Shown here in pieces: positions 52,681-61,616 of a stretch of DNA of 64,000 bases. The DNA comes from Paraprevotella xylaniphila YIT 11841 (GTDB lineage: Bacteria; Bacteroidota; Bacteroidia; Bacteroidales; Bacteroidaceae). The translations under genes and the position numbers were made by a program. Positions within the stretch are counted from its first letter, which is position 1; each line of letters starts with the position of its first letter. The notes under the pieces are model-generated. The model searched no databases. It saw only the letters and a list, made by a program, of their open reading frames with translations, and had not been told where the DNA came from. The stretch is from contig NZ_GL883870.1 in assembly GCF_000205165.1 (NCBI RefSeq), positions 27,823 to 91,822 of the forward strand. The letters run 5' to 3'.

Positions 52681-52962
52681 TTAAATAATTCTCAATACCC
52701 CTATAAGGTAATCCAAGCATATTCCAATTTTTTGAAAAGGCTTTAATTGGGGATTAATTGACATAACAACACTAAGATAATTCAATAAAATTGCAGGATT
52801 ATAATCTTTGGTAGTTATTTCCAAAACTTGTTGAGAATATTTCAGCCATATACCATACAATTCTTCTGAAAGATTATAATCTTTCATCTGCTTTAATCCG
52901 TCATCAATCAATTCACGAATATATTTGCGGATTAATTCTTGATTCTTATTATAATTATTCAT
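52681..52962 (-). CDS. Small hypothetical helical protein
   Basis: A 93-residue, mostly helical protein (ELIRKYIRELIDDGLKQMKD, YSQQVLEITT, FQKIGICLDYLIGVL). It overlaps the membrane protein gene before it by 8 nt. No family recognised. Confidence 0.5.
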   Translation of the reverse strand: MNNYNKNQELIRKYIRELIDDGLKQMKDYNLSEELYGIWLKYSQQVLEITTKDYNPAILLNYLSVVMSINPQLKPFQKIGICLDYLIGVLRII

Positions 52963-53353
52963 TTGTGTATTCTTTTTGAATGTCTTTTAATTGATTTTCT
53001 AACTCGGCTAAATCAGGATGGTTATTTTGTTTAATAATATCTTCTTTCAATATTTTGATTTTATGTGTTATTTCATCTTGCTTGGCTTGTTCTTTATTGA
53101 ATTTAAAACCATATCCTTCTATACTATTGATAAGAGGCATGATTAATAACAATAACCATAAAACAAAAATTAAGCTGTTTCCATCAAATTTGCAAATAAA
53201 ACATTGAGTTACAAATGTATCAAAGTTTTTTAATACATACATTGACGAAAAAATCAACAATATTATATACCATCCTTTTCTTATCCAATGTAATTCAGAT
53301 TCAACCTTATTCAAATCATATAAGAATTTGTAAATTTTAGAAAATATATTCAT
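52955..53353 (-). CDS. Small membrane protein of the defence operon
   Basis: A 132-residue protein with two membrane segments (GWYIILLIFSSMYVL; LIFVLWLLLLIMPLI) and a charged coiled-coil tail (IKILKEDIIKQNNHPDLAELENQLKDI). It could be a membrane-disrupting or anchoring component for the neighbouring genes (inference). Confidence 0.5.
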   Translation of the reverse strand: MNIFSKIYKFLYDLNKVESELHWIRKGWYIILLIFSSMYVLKNFDTFVTQCFICKFDGNSLIFVLWLLLLIMPLINSIEGYGFKFNKEQAKQDEITHKIKILKEDIIKQNNHPDLAELENQLKDIQKEYTNE

Positions 53354-53358
53354 ATCAT

Positions 53359-54186
53359 CTATTCTAATTGTTTTCTATAAACTGAATCTAATGTATTTCC
53401 ATCTTTATCTTTCCATACTAACCAGCCGTTGTTGCTACTACCAATACAGAAATCGGCGGCAGTACTGGGGCTTGAAAAAGTTTTATCCGATGTCAATACC
53501 AATATTCCGTTTTCATTGGCGGTGTAGTCTTGAAGCATCTTTTCTCGCTTTTCTTTCCAGTTGAAAGACGGTACCATTGTTGGGGCAACAATGCTTCCTT
53601 TTAGGACTGTGAATCCATCAGAACTATAGAAGCCTTTTGCATTGCATCCTCTACCTTTGGTGTAGAACAAATGTTCTTCCTTCGGTTGTGATACTTCAAA
53701 GATATTGCAACCGATAAATGATGCCAAAAACTTCACATCTTCGAAAAATTCATCTATTGAGTCCTGTTGATGTTCTGGTAGATTCGGTGCTTTAGGGATT
53801 TGTTTATTATCGCTTAAAACAAAAGCGTTTGCTTTCTTGGCTTCAGCTATCGCTTTATACTCTAAGTATTGCACATCAACTTTAGTCATATCGGCATCTT
53901 TCGATACGAATATGAGTGCTTTTTGCCAAAACGCTTTTTTGCTGTCGTGGTCTTTTACACGTTCTTTAAAGTTTTCCGTTTCACCTATATATGCCTGTGG
54001 CTTGGTTGATTCATCTTCGCCTAGTAATATATAAAACGCAGGTTTTTGCAACTTCTTTTGTGTATTCAAATAAGAGAGGTTAGAACGTGGCACGACAAAC
54101 ATTTGGCAAATCTTGTTGCTAATGAATGCGTATTGAGTTCCTTTCGGATCTCCATCAATGAGATATGTTGTTACTGTTTTGCCCAT
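53359..54186 (-). CDS. GIY-YIG nuclease-fold protein with DUF4357
   Basis: A 275-residue protein. A GIY-YIG-type domain is at about 48-110 (AFYILLGED, AYIGETENFKERVKDHDS). The C-terminal third is DUF4357 (GSIVAPTMVPSF, LVLTSDKTFSSPSTAADFC, GWLVWKDKDGNTL). Combinations of this kind occur in defence loci as likely DNA-cleaving or DNA-binding parts. Starts 2 nt before the previous gene ends. Confidence 0.8.
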   Translation of the reverse strand: MGKTVTTYLIDGDPKGTQYAFISNKICQMFVVPRSNLSYLNTQKKLQKPAFYILLGEDESTKPQAYIGETENFKERVKDHDSKKAFWQKALIFVSKDADMTKVDVQYLEYKAIAEAKKANAFVLSDNKQIPKAPNLPEHQQDSIDEFFEDVKFLASFIGCNIFEVSQPKEEHLFYTKGRGCNAKGFYSSDGFTVLKGSIVAPTMVPSFNWKEKREKMLQDYTANENGILVLTSDKTFSSPSTAADFCIGSSNNGWLVWKDKDGNTLDSVYRKQLE

Positions 54187-54188
54187 AA

Positions 54189-56000
54189 TTATACACCGTA
54201 ATGCTTTTCTAATCGTTCTACAAGCCCATCAACTAACTGGGAATAATCCTTAAAACGAAGTTGTGACAAATTCCTTAAATTGAATCCAATAAATTTATCC
54301 ACATCTTTTCTCTCTTTATTGTGGTCAGTGTCTTCTTTATATAATAATATCATGTTAGGAATCATATTGTGAGATTGTGCCACCCCCATTGCATATCCTA
54401 TTTCATGATAAACATTAATGTTAGCACTACTTAAATCTGCAATAATCAAACTACATGATTGTATAGCTTCCAGTATTTTATCTTGAATGGAGAATGTGCT
54501 TGATTCAATGGTTCTATCAATTCTAATAGGTCTTGGATTCAATGTTATATTGCGATGTTTAGCATTAAATGTCTCTACTGCTCGAACAATTTTTTCGTAT
54601 ATCAATTCACTTTGAGAATCCCCAAATTGCATTGATATGAAAATCTCATTTCTTTTTGTCTGATGTATTCGCTCAAACATATTAACCAAGTTCTCTGAGC
54701 CATCGTTGGACAAATCGTCTGCATCAACAATTTTGTTTATTCCATTTTGCTTCGCCCAATACACAAAGGATTTAAGTCGATTCTTATCTAATAATGCATA
54801 AAACACCATTGCACACAAGAAAGCAATATTCCCATATTCGTTTCCCTCAAATTGTTCATATTCTCGTCCAACTATATTTAAAGCTTGTTCTATGGCATTT
54901 GCATCTTGTACCTTATCGAGAAATGATTGATAAGTTTTCAATTGACTCTTTCTGACTTCTAATGAGTATTTTGCTCCATTGTATTGATTTTGCAAATCGC
55001 GTACTTGCAAACTGTATCCATAAACATCTTTCTCCAGTGTCCTATACTCTGGTAAAGTTACATCATAATTGCTCCTAAATTTGAAATCATCTAATTTCTC
55101 TACAAGTTGATCATGCAATGTTTGAAGTTTAACTAATTGCGAATCCAATTCTTCATATTTTGCTTGAGTACCTGGCAACCTTTTTTGCTCTTCTTCGTAT
55201 GCCTCTTTAATTTCTGGAATAAACTTGTTAATTAATTGTACGATTCTCAAACAAGCAGTACGATAATAGTCTTGGTCAATAGAATCATTAACCCTTAACC
55301 AAGGAATCGCATTGTATCGTCCTGACTTTACTTGTTCTATTAGACGAAGTGCAATTGGGTATTCTTTCCCTAAATTTTCTTTATCGTCAAACACATTCAA
55401 ATCATGAATAATTTTCAAACTTGCCTCTTGTCTTAATGGTTCTTGCTTAAAATTTATGTTATGGAATATACCAGCTTCAAACTTGTCCGCTTGTTCTTCT
55501 GCTGAGAATATCACAGTAAAAGGCACAATAAGTTTTTTCAACTCATTTATGTCCGCATTTGTTTCAGTCCAAACGCTATCAGCAGGACTGTCAAAAGGTT
55601 CCAATCTATGATTCCCGTCAACCCTAACTAATTCAGTATTTGTTCTTTTGATTAAATAAGCATGTCTTGCCCGATACCCCTCATAAGGGAGTCTTTCACT
55701 TAAAACTTTTAATCCAGGAACAAATTGGGCATCATCTCTATCTACCGCATTATCAATACCGATATTTCTTGCAAAGTTCTCATAATCATGTACTCTGCAA
55801 GCAAGAGTAATTTCAGGGAAATACTTGTATTCTCCATTTGCAAGAAACTCAACGATTTCTTTTTTATGATTGTCCAAAGCATTTCTTTGATATGAATCTG
55901 GTTTATGAGATATTGCGGCCAAATCCTTTATGGGGGCGAAACCTCTAAGCACAACATAATGATTAAATGTCTTATATATTATTCCTTCTAACTTTGCCAT
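54189..56000 (-). CDS. DGQHR/DndB-like protein with C-terminal TIR-like domain
   Basis: A 603-residue fusion. The N-terminal 260 residues have the DGQHR/ParB-like pattern (VDGNHRLEPF at about 126-135; YQRNALDNHKKEIVEFL; FHNINFKQEPLRQEASLKI). A coiled coil (about 270-370) follows. The last 160 residues are TIR/deoxyribosyltransferase-like (EIFISMQFGDSQSELIYEKI, CSLIIADLSSANINVYHEIGYAMG), with a Glu in YHEIGYAMG at the NAD-cleavage position of that fold. Suggests a DNA- or nucleotide-sensing protein wired to an NADase-like effector (inference). Confidence 0.65.
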   Translation of the reverse strand: MAKLEGIIYKTFNHYVVLRGFAPIKDLAAISHKPDSYQRNALDNHKKEIVEFLANGEYKYFPEITLACRVHDYENFARNIGIDNAVDRDDAQFVPGLKVLSERLPYEGYRARHAYLIKRTNTELVRVDGNHRLEPFDSPADSVWTETNADINELKKLIVPFTVIFSAEEQADKFEAGIFHNINFKQEPLRQEASLKIIHDLNVFDDKENLGKEYPIALRLIEQVKSGRYNAIPWLRVNDSIDQDYYRTACLRIVQLINKFIPEIKEAYEEEQKRLPGTQAKYEELDSQLVKLQTLHDQLVEKLDDFKFRSNYDVTLPEYRTLEKDVYGYSLQVRDLQNQYNGAKYSLEVRKSQLKTYQSFLDKVQDANAIEQALNIVGREYEQFEGNEYGNIAFLCAMVFYALLDKNRLKSFVYWAKQNGINKIVDADDLSNDGSENLVNMFERIHQTKRNEIFISMQFGDSQSELIYEKIVRAVETFNAKHRNITLNPRPIRIDRTIESSTFSIQDKILEAIQSCSLIIADLSSANINVYHEIGYAMGVAQSHNMIPNMILLYKEDTDHNKERKDVDKFIGFNLRNLSQLRFKDYSQLVDGLVERLEKHYGV

Positions 56001-56005
56001 AATTT

Positions 56006-56794
56006 CTACTTGATGTTATTTATATATTTTAGAAATGCTTCTCTTTGGCGACTCCAGATTTCCTTATCCGGTAATCCAAAATATTCTATCATTTCTTTAT
56101 GTAACGCATCTAAGGCTATAGATGAATTTATCATTTCTGCCTTTCGAGTGTCGCACAACCAACCTATTTTATTAAAATTCACATCAGGTAAAAGATATAA
56201 TCGTACTTTGTTGTCGTAAGCCCATACTGCCCCCATTTCATTAATACAGATTTCGCTGGCCTTATATTTTTTAGAAATTATCAAGAACGCATAATCTACA
56301 TTTTGAATATTCGTTTGTATGTGTTTACGAATATCCTCACCATTTTTTACTCCCATTTCTTCAATAGAAGTACAAAAGATGTCTTCGGCTTTTATTCCTA
56401 TACCGAGTTGCAAGATGTAATCAACAAATTTTTCAATAATATCTTTATTCTTGGACGAATGGCTTATGAAAATTCGTTTACTATTTACATCTTTCTTTTC
56501 TAAAGAAACGATACAGTCAACAATGGCTTCAATAGCACTTAAATGTATAATTTTATCATTATCATATTGATCTATATGTTTCTGTAGTAACTGGGATATT
56601 GTCGGATATTTGACTTTGATATTTTCCACTAAAGCCAACAGATTTGTCTCTAATAGTTTTATATCACCATTAATATCATAATCTGTAAATATAAGATTCA
56701 AATGAGAATATGGTATTTTATTCCGTGTAATTCTTACTTGCGTCTTTATGATTGTTTGGCATTGACATGCAATGCTATAAATATCTTCTTTCAT
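56006..56794 (-). CDS. TIR-domain protein
   Basis: A 262-residue protein. The N-terminal 100 residues are helical and unknown; from about 104 it is a TIR domain (KRIFISHSSKNKDIIEKFVDYI, AFLIISKKYKASEICINEMGAVWAYDN) with the expected Glu in CINEMGA. Bacterial TIR domains cut NAD+ or make signalling nucleotides on infection. Four bases from the specificity-subunit gene and six from the TIR-like fusion. Confidence 0.8.
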   Translation of the reverse strand: MKEDIYSIACQCQTIIKTQVRITRNKIPYSHLNLIFTDYDINGDIKLLETNLLALVENIKVKYPTISQLLQKHIDQYDNDKIIHLSAIEAIVDCIVSLEKKDVNSKRIFISHSSKNKDIIEKFVDYILQLGIGIKAEDIFCTSIEEMGVKNGEDIRKHIQTNIQNVDYAFLIISKKYKASEICINEMGAVWAYDNKVRLYLLPDVNFNKIGWLCDTRKAEMINSSIALDALHKEMIEYFGLPDKEIWSRQREAFLKYINNIK

Positions 56795-56797
56795 GGA

Positions 56798-58198
56798 TTA
56801 GCCTAATATTATTTTTTCTATTTCTTGTTTTGTACTTTCAAGTAATTTAACTCCTTCTTTTTGAAGTTGTTTTGCTTGTTGTCGTATTGAAACAACACTT
56901 TTTACCATCTCATTTTGAATCTCGATTTCAGGCACAGGAATGAGCATAGAGGATATTTCTTCAAGATTTATATTAGCCCTGGCTACTGGTCGTTTAAGGC
57001 GATCAAGATTAAGTTGGCCTATTGAAGATTTTATTACCTCCTTAATATATTCCGGATTATATCCATCTTTCAATCGTACTAAAGCTATTGCCTGATTGAT
57101 ATTTGCTTCACGAGACGAATGGTAAATTCCAACTTGTCCTATTGTTGCGCCAACAATAGCAATCATTATATCACCGTTTTGTACTTTAGATGACTTCATT
57201 CGAGTATTATGGACATTGCGTCTTATGTATAATAAATTATCAAAATCTACTTCGCCCATAATGTCAATATTGCCGCTTCTGATGAATGCTACACCATGTT
57301 CAGAATCAGTATAATCATCACCGCCTGATTTTGGAGTAATACCACTTGTTATCAATACGGTAATATCACTTAATCTTACCAATTTGTAATTGGAGGTCTC
57401 TTTTAGATGTTTAAATGCTTCTTCAAAGTATTCATTATGGTAATAAGGGTCATACCTATTGCCAATTAATTGAGATAAGGAAACTACATTTACTTTTGCA
57501 TAAATATCTTTTGAGGGTAAAGCTACTCCCATATTCTTTAACACGAAAGAGTCTATACTATCTAACAAAGATTTCGCTTCTTCGTCTTTTTTCTGTTTTG
57601 CTTCTTGCGCTTGAATATATTGCTTGATAATTTGTTTTTGAATATCAATAGGAAGGAGTGGTATTTTTACAGACTTTAAATAAGAACTTGATACACGTTG
57701 TTGACCTGCAGAGCCACCAAATGAATTTTGAGCAGATTTTAATACTCGCTTATCCCGTAATATATAATGAATATATTCAATTAAAATATTATCAGATTTT
57801 GGTCTTAGCACAAAAAACTCCGTTGAACCACAGCCAAATCCATTTTTTAGTTTACAGGCAATTGCAGATTTCCCATTTTGCATACATGGAGTAATTTTTG
57901 CCCATAACAGATCGCCTTCTTGAAATTTTGTAAAACCTTTAATCTCCCGAAATCGGATAGTTTTCAATGTCTTAATAGTTCCATTATGTTCATCAATAGA
58001 TTCCATAGGAATAAATGACATTTCTTCATTATCAGAAATGCCATCAAATGAAACAGGAGGATTTATGTAAACTAATTGTCCTAAATCAAAAGAAGGATAC
58101 GAATTAGATACAAAGTCAAAACGTGCATTGTAAAAAGACACATCAAAACGATTACCTAAAGCTTGTGAGACATTTATTTTATTTTCAATCATAAGCAA
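56798..58198 (-). CDS. Restriction-modification specificity subunit (HsdS type)
   Basis: A 466-residue protein with two target-recognition domains and conserved helical spacers: DLLWAKITPCMQNGKSAIA, SSYLKSVKIPLLPIDIQKQI and QEAKQKKDEEAKSLLDSI, then GDIMIAIVGATIGQVGIYHS and LIPVPEIEIQNEMVKSV. It directs the adjacent nuclease-methyltransferase to a split recognition site. Normal HsdS length. Confidence 0.9.
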   Translation of the reverse strand: MLMIENKINVSQALGNRFDVSFYNARFDFVSNSYPSFDLGQLVYINPPVSFDGISDNEEMSFIPMESIDEHNGTIKTLKTIRFREIKGFTKFQEGDLLWAKITPCMQNGKSAIACKLKNGFGCGSTEFFVLRPKSDNILIEYIHYILRDKRVLKSAQNSFGGSAGQQRVSSSYLKSVKIPLLPIDIQKQIIKQYIQAQEAKQKKDEEAKSLLDSIDSFVLKNMGVALPSKDIYAKVNVVSLSQLIGNRYDPYYHNEYFEEAFKHLKETSNYKLVRLSDITVLITSGITPKSGGDDYTDSEHGVAFIRSGNIDIMGEVDFDNLLYIRRNVHNTRMKSSKVQNGDIMIAIVGATIGQVGIYHSSREANINQAIALVRLKDGYNPEYIKEVIKSSIGQLNLDRLKRPVARANINLEEISSMLIPVPEIEIQNEMVKSVVSIRQQAKQLQKEGVKLLESTKQEIEKIILG

Positions 58199-58200
58199 TA

Positions 58201-60204
58201 CTAAATTATTGACTTAATACGTTTTGCAACTTCAGGCAGTTCACTACCCTCTATCTTCTTTCCTGTAGCGTCATAACCAATATTTTCAACTTCTATCATT
58301 AAAACTTTATAGTCATTAACAAACTGAAAGATTCGCTCCTTATAAAGATCTAACATCCGTTCTGTGCGCTGTTCTTTGTCAAGGTCTTTTTCTTTCTGCA
58401 CAAGAGCCTTAACATCTTTAAGCGTTTGTTCAAATTTCTGAGTCACAACTTTTGGATGTTTTTTGAGAAATAAAATAGAAGATTTTACACCGGCTTTAAC
58501 GTGTGAGAATGTATGCTGTGGTAGAGAAACAACAGCCAGTATTTTGAATTTTTCAACCAACCAATCACGTACATATTGACTTGTTGAATTTGTCAGAATG
58601 CCATCAGGTACGACTATTGCCAAATATCCATTTTCCTCATTCAGGTATTTATAGCATCGCTCCAAAAACAGAATTTCTGTACTTTGAGATGCACGCCATT
58701 TCTTTTTATTGTTGTCATCTGCAATCCGGTCTTTTATCTCAGTTATGCCAAGATTCTTTTCAAACAGCTCATATTCTTTATAATAGTTTACTTCGTCTGC
58801 CTTAATAGTAGAACCAAATGGAGGATTGGTCATAATCAAATCAAACGTTCCATCCTGAAATTTAAGATTACGATTTTCTATCTCTAATGTTTTATTATTC
58901 TTAAGACCATCATTAGTGATAATGTTAGTATGGCCATCATCGTGAATTATCATGTTCATTTTGGCAACGCGCGATATTTGCTCGTTGATTTCAATGCCGA
59001 ATAAATGTTTTTCGGCAAACTCATGCCAATAATCTTTCCATGATGAACTTTCAGCATTTTCGCCATATATTTCATTAGCTTCGTCACGAATTGTTTTTAA
59101 AGCATAAAGCAAGAAACCACCACTTCCACAGGATGTGTCAAGTACTTTCCAGTCCTTATCAATATTTATAGAATTAACGATAAACTCAACAATCGGATTA
59201 GGCGTAAAAAATTGTCCGAAGTCTCCACGGAAGAATTCTCCCATGAAACTTTGAAAGGCAACCCCCTTTGCATCAAGATCTGTTCTGGAAAGATTTATGT
59301 CTTGTAGATACTGAACGACGGTATATATCTTGTGTTTGTCAAGCTTAATGTCATCTTTGAATACTTCTGGATCTTTCTTGCGCCCATGCTCATACAACTC
59401 TCGAACACGTTTTTCAAGTTCCGTTTTAGCTTTCAGATTCTGTTTATCATCTTTGTCTTCTGGATAAGATATGATTTGAAAAGCAAACGGTTCCCCTTTT
59501 GTTTTTGGAGTATTGTCTCTCCATTTCTCGTCCCATATCTTACAAAAAATAAGCTTGTCCAATTCATCGAAAGCCGTAGTAGGAGCTAAAGCTCCGCCAC
59601 CCCACAATGCATCGTGAGCAGACTTAAACTTTTGCCTCAATTCTGCCTGTGTCCCGGCTTGAGGTTCTTTTTCTCCTTTTACATATTTATACCTTTCAAC
59701 TTTCCCCGCTCGTTTGGGAATGTCTGAGATGCTAATTCGTTCTATTGGATATAGTTCAACTATCTCAAAGTACTCATCTTTAATCCCAGACGTAACCCAG
59801 ATATACTGACTTGCCAAAGAATGGGCATAGCTATATGCTTGATCAACTGCAACCTGAAATTGCCTTTCATTTATTTGTTCTTCTTTACATTCAACTACAA
59901 TCAAGATTTTAGAATTTGTCTCATTATAAACAAGAATATCCGCTTCTTTTGTTGAAGAACCTACTTGAACATTTTCATTGACAGATATATTCAGAGGCGA
60001 ATAATTATAGTCAATAACAAGTTTTAGATATGCTGTTGCTTGTACAAATTCCTCTGGATTACTGAGTTTACGTTTTGTATTATTCTTACAATGGTATGTT
60101 ATATAACTATTATCGTTGTTGATAGTAATATAATTATTCGCAATTCCCTTTTTAAATAAATTCGTGGAAAGCAATTCTTTTATTTCGTCTTGAGTCTTAG
60201 CCAT
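58201..60204 (-). CDS. Fused restriction nuclease-adenine methyltransferase (BcgI-like)
   Basis: A 667-residue protein. An N-terminal HSDR_N/PD-(D/E)XK-type domain shows EADILVYN and IVVECKEEQ (about 92-106). Then an HsdM-like N6-adenine methyltransferase: motif I VLDTSCGSGGFLLYAL (about 353) and motif IV DLIMTNPPFGS (about 456). No HsdR helicase gene is nearby, so together with the specificity subunit it fits a type IIB (BcgI-like) or type IIG-like enzyme that cuts and methylates in one complex. Confidence 0.8.
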   Translation of the reverse strand: MAKTQDEIKELLSTNLFKKGIANNYITINNDNSYITYHCKNNTKRKLSNPEEFVQATAYLKLVIDYNYSPLNISVNENVQVGSSTKEADILVYNETNSKILIVVECKEEQINERQFQVAVDQAYSYAHSLASQYIWVTSGIKDEYFEIVELYPIERISISDIPKRAGKVERYKYVKGEKEPQAGTQAELRQKFKSAHDALWGGGALAPTTAFDELDKLIFCKIWDEKWRDNTPKTKGEPFAFQIISYPEDKDDKQNLKAKTELEKRVRELYEHGRKKDPEVFKDDIKLDKHKIYTVVQYLQDINLSRTDLDAKGVAFQSFMGEFFRGDFGQFFTPNPIVEFIVNSINIDKDWKVLDTSCGSGGFLLYALKTIRDEANEIYGENAESSSWKDYWHEFAEKHLFGIEINEQISRVAKMNMIIHDDGHTNIITNDGLKNNKTLEIENRNLKFQDGTFDLIMTNPPFGSTIKADEVNYYKEYELFEKNLGITEIKDRIADDNNKKKWRASQSTEILFLERCYKYLNEENGYLAIVVPDGILTNSTSQYVRDWLVEKFKILAVVSLPQHTFSHVKAGVKSSILFLKKHPKVVTQKFEQTLKDVKALVQKEKDLDKEQRTERMLDLYKERIFQFVNDYKVLMIEVENIGYDATGKKIEGSELPEVAKRIKSII

Positions 60205-60210
60205 AATACA

Positions 60211-60414
60211 TTAATTTTTGCTATCAATTAAATCTTTAGGGTTTACTTGAAGAATGGATGCTATTTCAAACAGAACTTCTAAACTTGGTTGTCGTCTGTT
60301 GCAAACATATGCATTGACTATGCAGAAACTTCTGCCAAGTTTCTCTGCCAGCCAAGTCTGCTTGATTCCTCTTTCTTCAAGCACCTCTTTTATTCGATTC
60401 ATGGGTTTATCCAT
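60211..60414 (-). CDS. XRE-family HTH regulator
   Basis: A 67-residue protein that is almost only an HTH (IKQTWLAEKLGRSFCIVNAY, RRQPSLEVLFEIASIL). It starts the defence operon, 6 bp before the nuclease-methyltransferase gene, and probably acts like a controller (C) protein delaying the nuclease. Confidence 0.85.
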   Translation of the reverse strand: MDKPMNRIKEVLEERGIKQTWLAEKLGRSFCIVNAYVCNRRQPSLEVLFEIASILQVNPKDLIDSKN

Positions 60415-60444
60415 TGTTTTATTTTTATATCATCAATTTGAATA

Positions 60445-60452
60445 CAAAGGTA
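60445..60452 (-). promoter_or_regulatory. -7 box of the defence operon
   Basis: Minus strand TACCTTTG, 30 bp before the HTH start. The nine genes from here to Fic are packed with gaps or overlaps of a few bases (38 bp before Fic). Confidence 0.6.
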
Positions 60453-60517
60453 TAAAATGTTATGCTATATAAAAAGAAAAGAGGAGGGAAGTTCCCTCCT
60501 TAATCTTAATTCATGTA

Positions 60518-60898
60518 TTAGACATTCAATTCTTTCAGTGCTAGTGCATAATTGGAACAAAAACCGTCCATTATACACTTCAAACCAAGTGTCTGATAAT
60601 ACTTATAGTCGTCGCCTTTAGTGCATAGGTATTTGTAACCGTAGCGTGGCATGTACTCCTTGAAAAACCGAGCCAAATCTTTCAGGTTTTCTTCTTGGTC
60701 CTTCTCGAAGTTATTGCGCACAATGATGATAGACTAGTCGGGGAAGTTGCCTCTTCCACAGCTATACTCCCAAAAGCGGATGTAGCAGTCCAAATCACGC
60801 TCACTGATGTTCACACAAAAGCCGTTGGCATTTTGCATCACGCTACAACTGTTTCTGTAGCCGAACTTCTCACACAAGTAGAGATTGAAATCAAGAAT
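60518..60898 (-). pseudogene. Decayed gene with in-frame amber stop
   Basis: On the minus strand a frame reads KDLILDFNLYLCEKFGYRNS, continues to GRGNFPD, hits TAG at about 60736-60738, and goes on as SIIIVRNNFEKDQEENLKDL to a natural stop at 60518. It has no upstream start codon, so it is also 5' truncated. The downstream part alone has a GTG start at 60721. No family recognised. Confidence 0.55.
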
Positions 60899-60970
60899 TA
60901 AATCTTTTTATTTTACAAAGCAAGAAGAATATAGAATTTTGCTTGTTTCCAAATTGCTTTTGAAAGATGG

Positions 60971-61056
60971 ATGAAGCGAGCAGGCAGCAAACTGCGCTCT
61001 TTCCAGAAAAATCAATCCGTTTTTTCGACCACTTGCCAATATCCGCCTTTGTCCGG
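60971..61056. repeat. Cargo-flanking direct repeat, right copy
   Basis: 86 bp, 8 mismatches to 50838-50923 and same orientation. It is the 3' end of the pseudogene at 61012-61249. Confidence 0.8.
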
Positions 61057-61249
61057 CCCGATTCGTCGGAGCACTCCGTCCGCTTTCAGCCTGGCAATCT
61101 GTTTTTTCCACGGCTTTGGGGGGTATTCTTATCCGCTGGGCAAGTGCTGCTGCGCTCAGTGTATTGCCCTGTGAAAGCAAAGCGATGATTTTCTCCCTAC
61201 TTTTTACTTTCTTCTCCCTGCTTTTAGCCGGTTTCTCCCCACTTTTCAT
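61012..61249 (-). pseudogene. 3' fragment of an AlbA_2-type gene (winged helix), frameshifted
   Basis: Begins KSGEKPAKSREKKVKSREKI and reads a winged helix (IIALLSQGNTLSAAALAQRI) until an A-run (GAAAAAA). With one A fewer it continues QIARLKADGVLRRIGPDKGG and YWQVVEKTD to the stop at 61012. This matches the last domain of AlbA_2 proteins such as 30716-32257; the front is missing. Confidence 0.6.
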
Positions 61250-61280
61250 TTTGAATCATGTTATGATAAAAGTTCGATGT

Positions 61281-61605
61281 TTATGTATTTTTCAACCTGT
61301 ACGCTTCCCTGTACCCGTCCATCAAGGTGCGTTCTATATCGGAAGCCCTGTACAGGATTCTGCCGGCCGATCTGGGTATATGGCAGTATGCCGTTGTTGC
61401 GGTAATCCTGGAGGCTCCTGCGGCTGACTTTAAGTATCACAGCCAGCTCCTTGTCGGTATAATAGCGTTCCCCGTCCAGCGAGGGTTTATTGTCTTTACG
61501 TATTTTCTCCACCCTGTTTGAAAGGTTTTCAAGCGACGAGAAAAAAGATCGCACGCGCATGTCGTTTTCCGGTGTCAGCAGCCGGATGTTGTCATTGTCA
61601 GTCAT
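61281..61605 (-). pseudogene. HTH_17 protein gene with a one-base frameshift
   Basis: Orthologue of 13877-14185 (GERYYTDKELAVILKVSRRS). At about 61364-61366 (CCGGCC on the plus strand) one extra base ends the match; removing it restores GGRILYRASDIERTLMDGYR and a stop at 61281, as in the intact homologue. Could be a real mutation or a base-calling error. As read, translation runs on to about 61261 in a foreign frame. Confidence 0.7.
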
Positions 61606-61616
61606 AAGCACGATGT

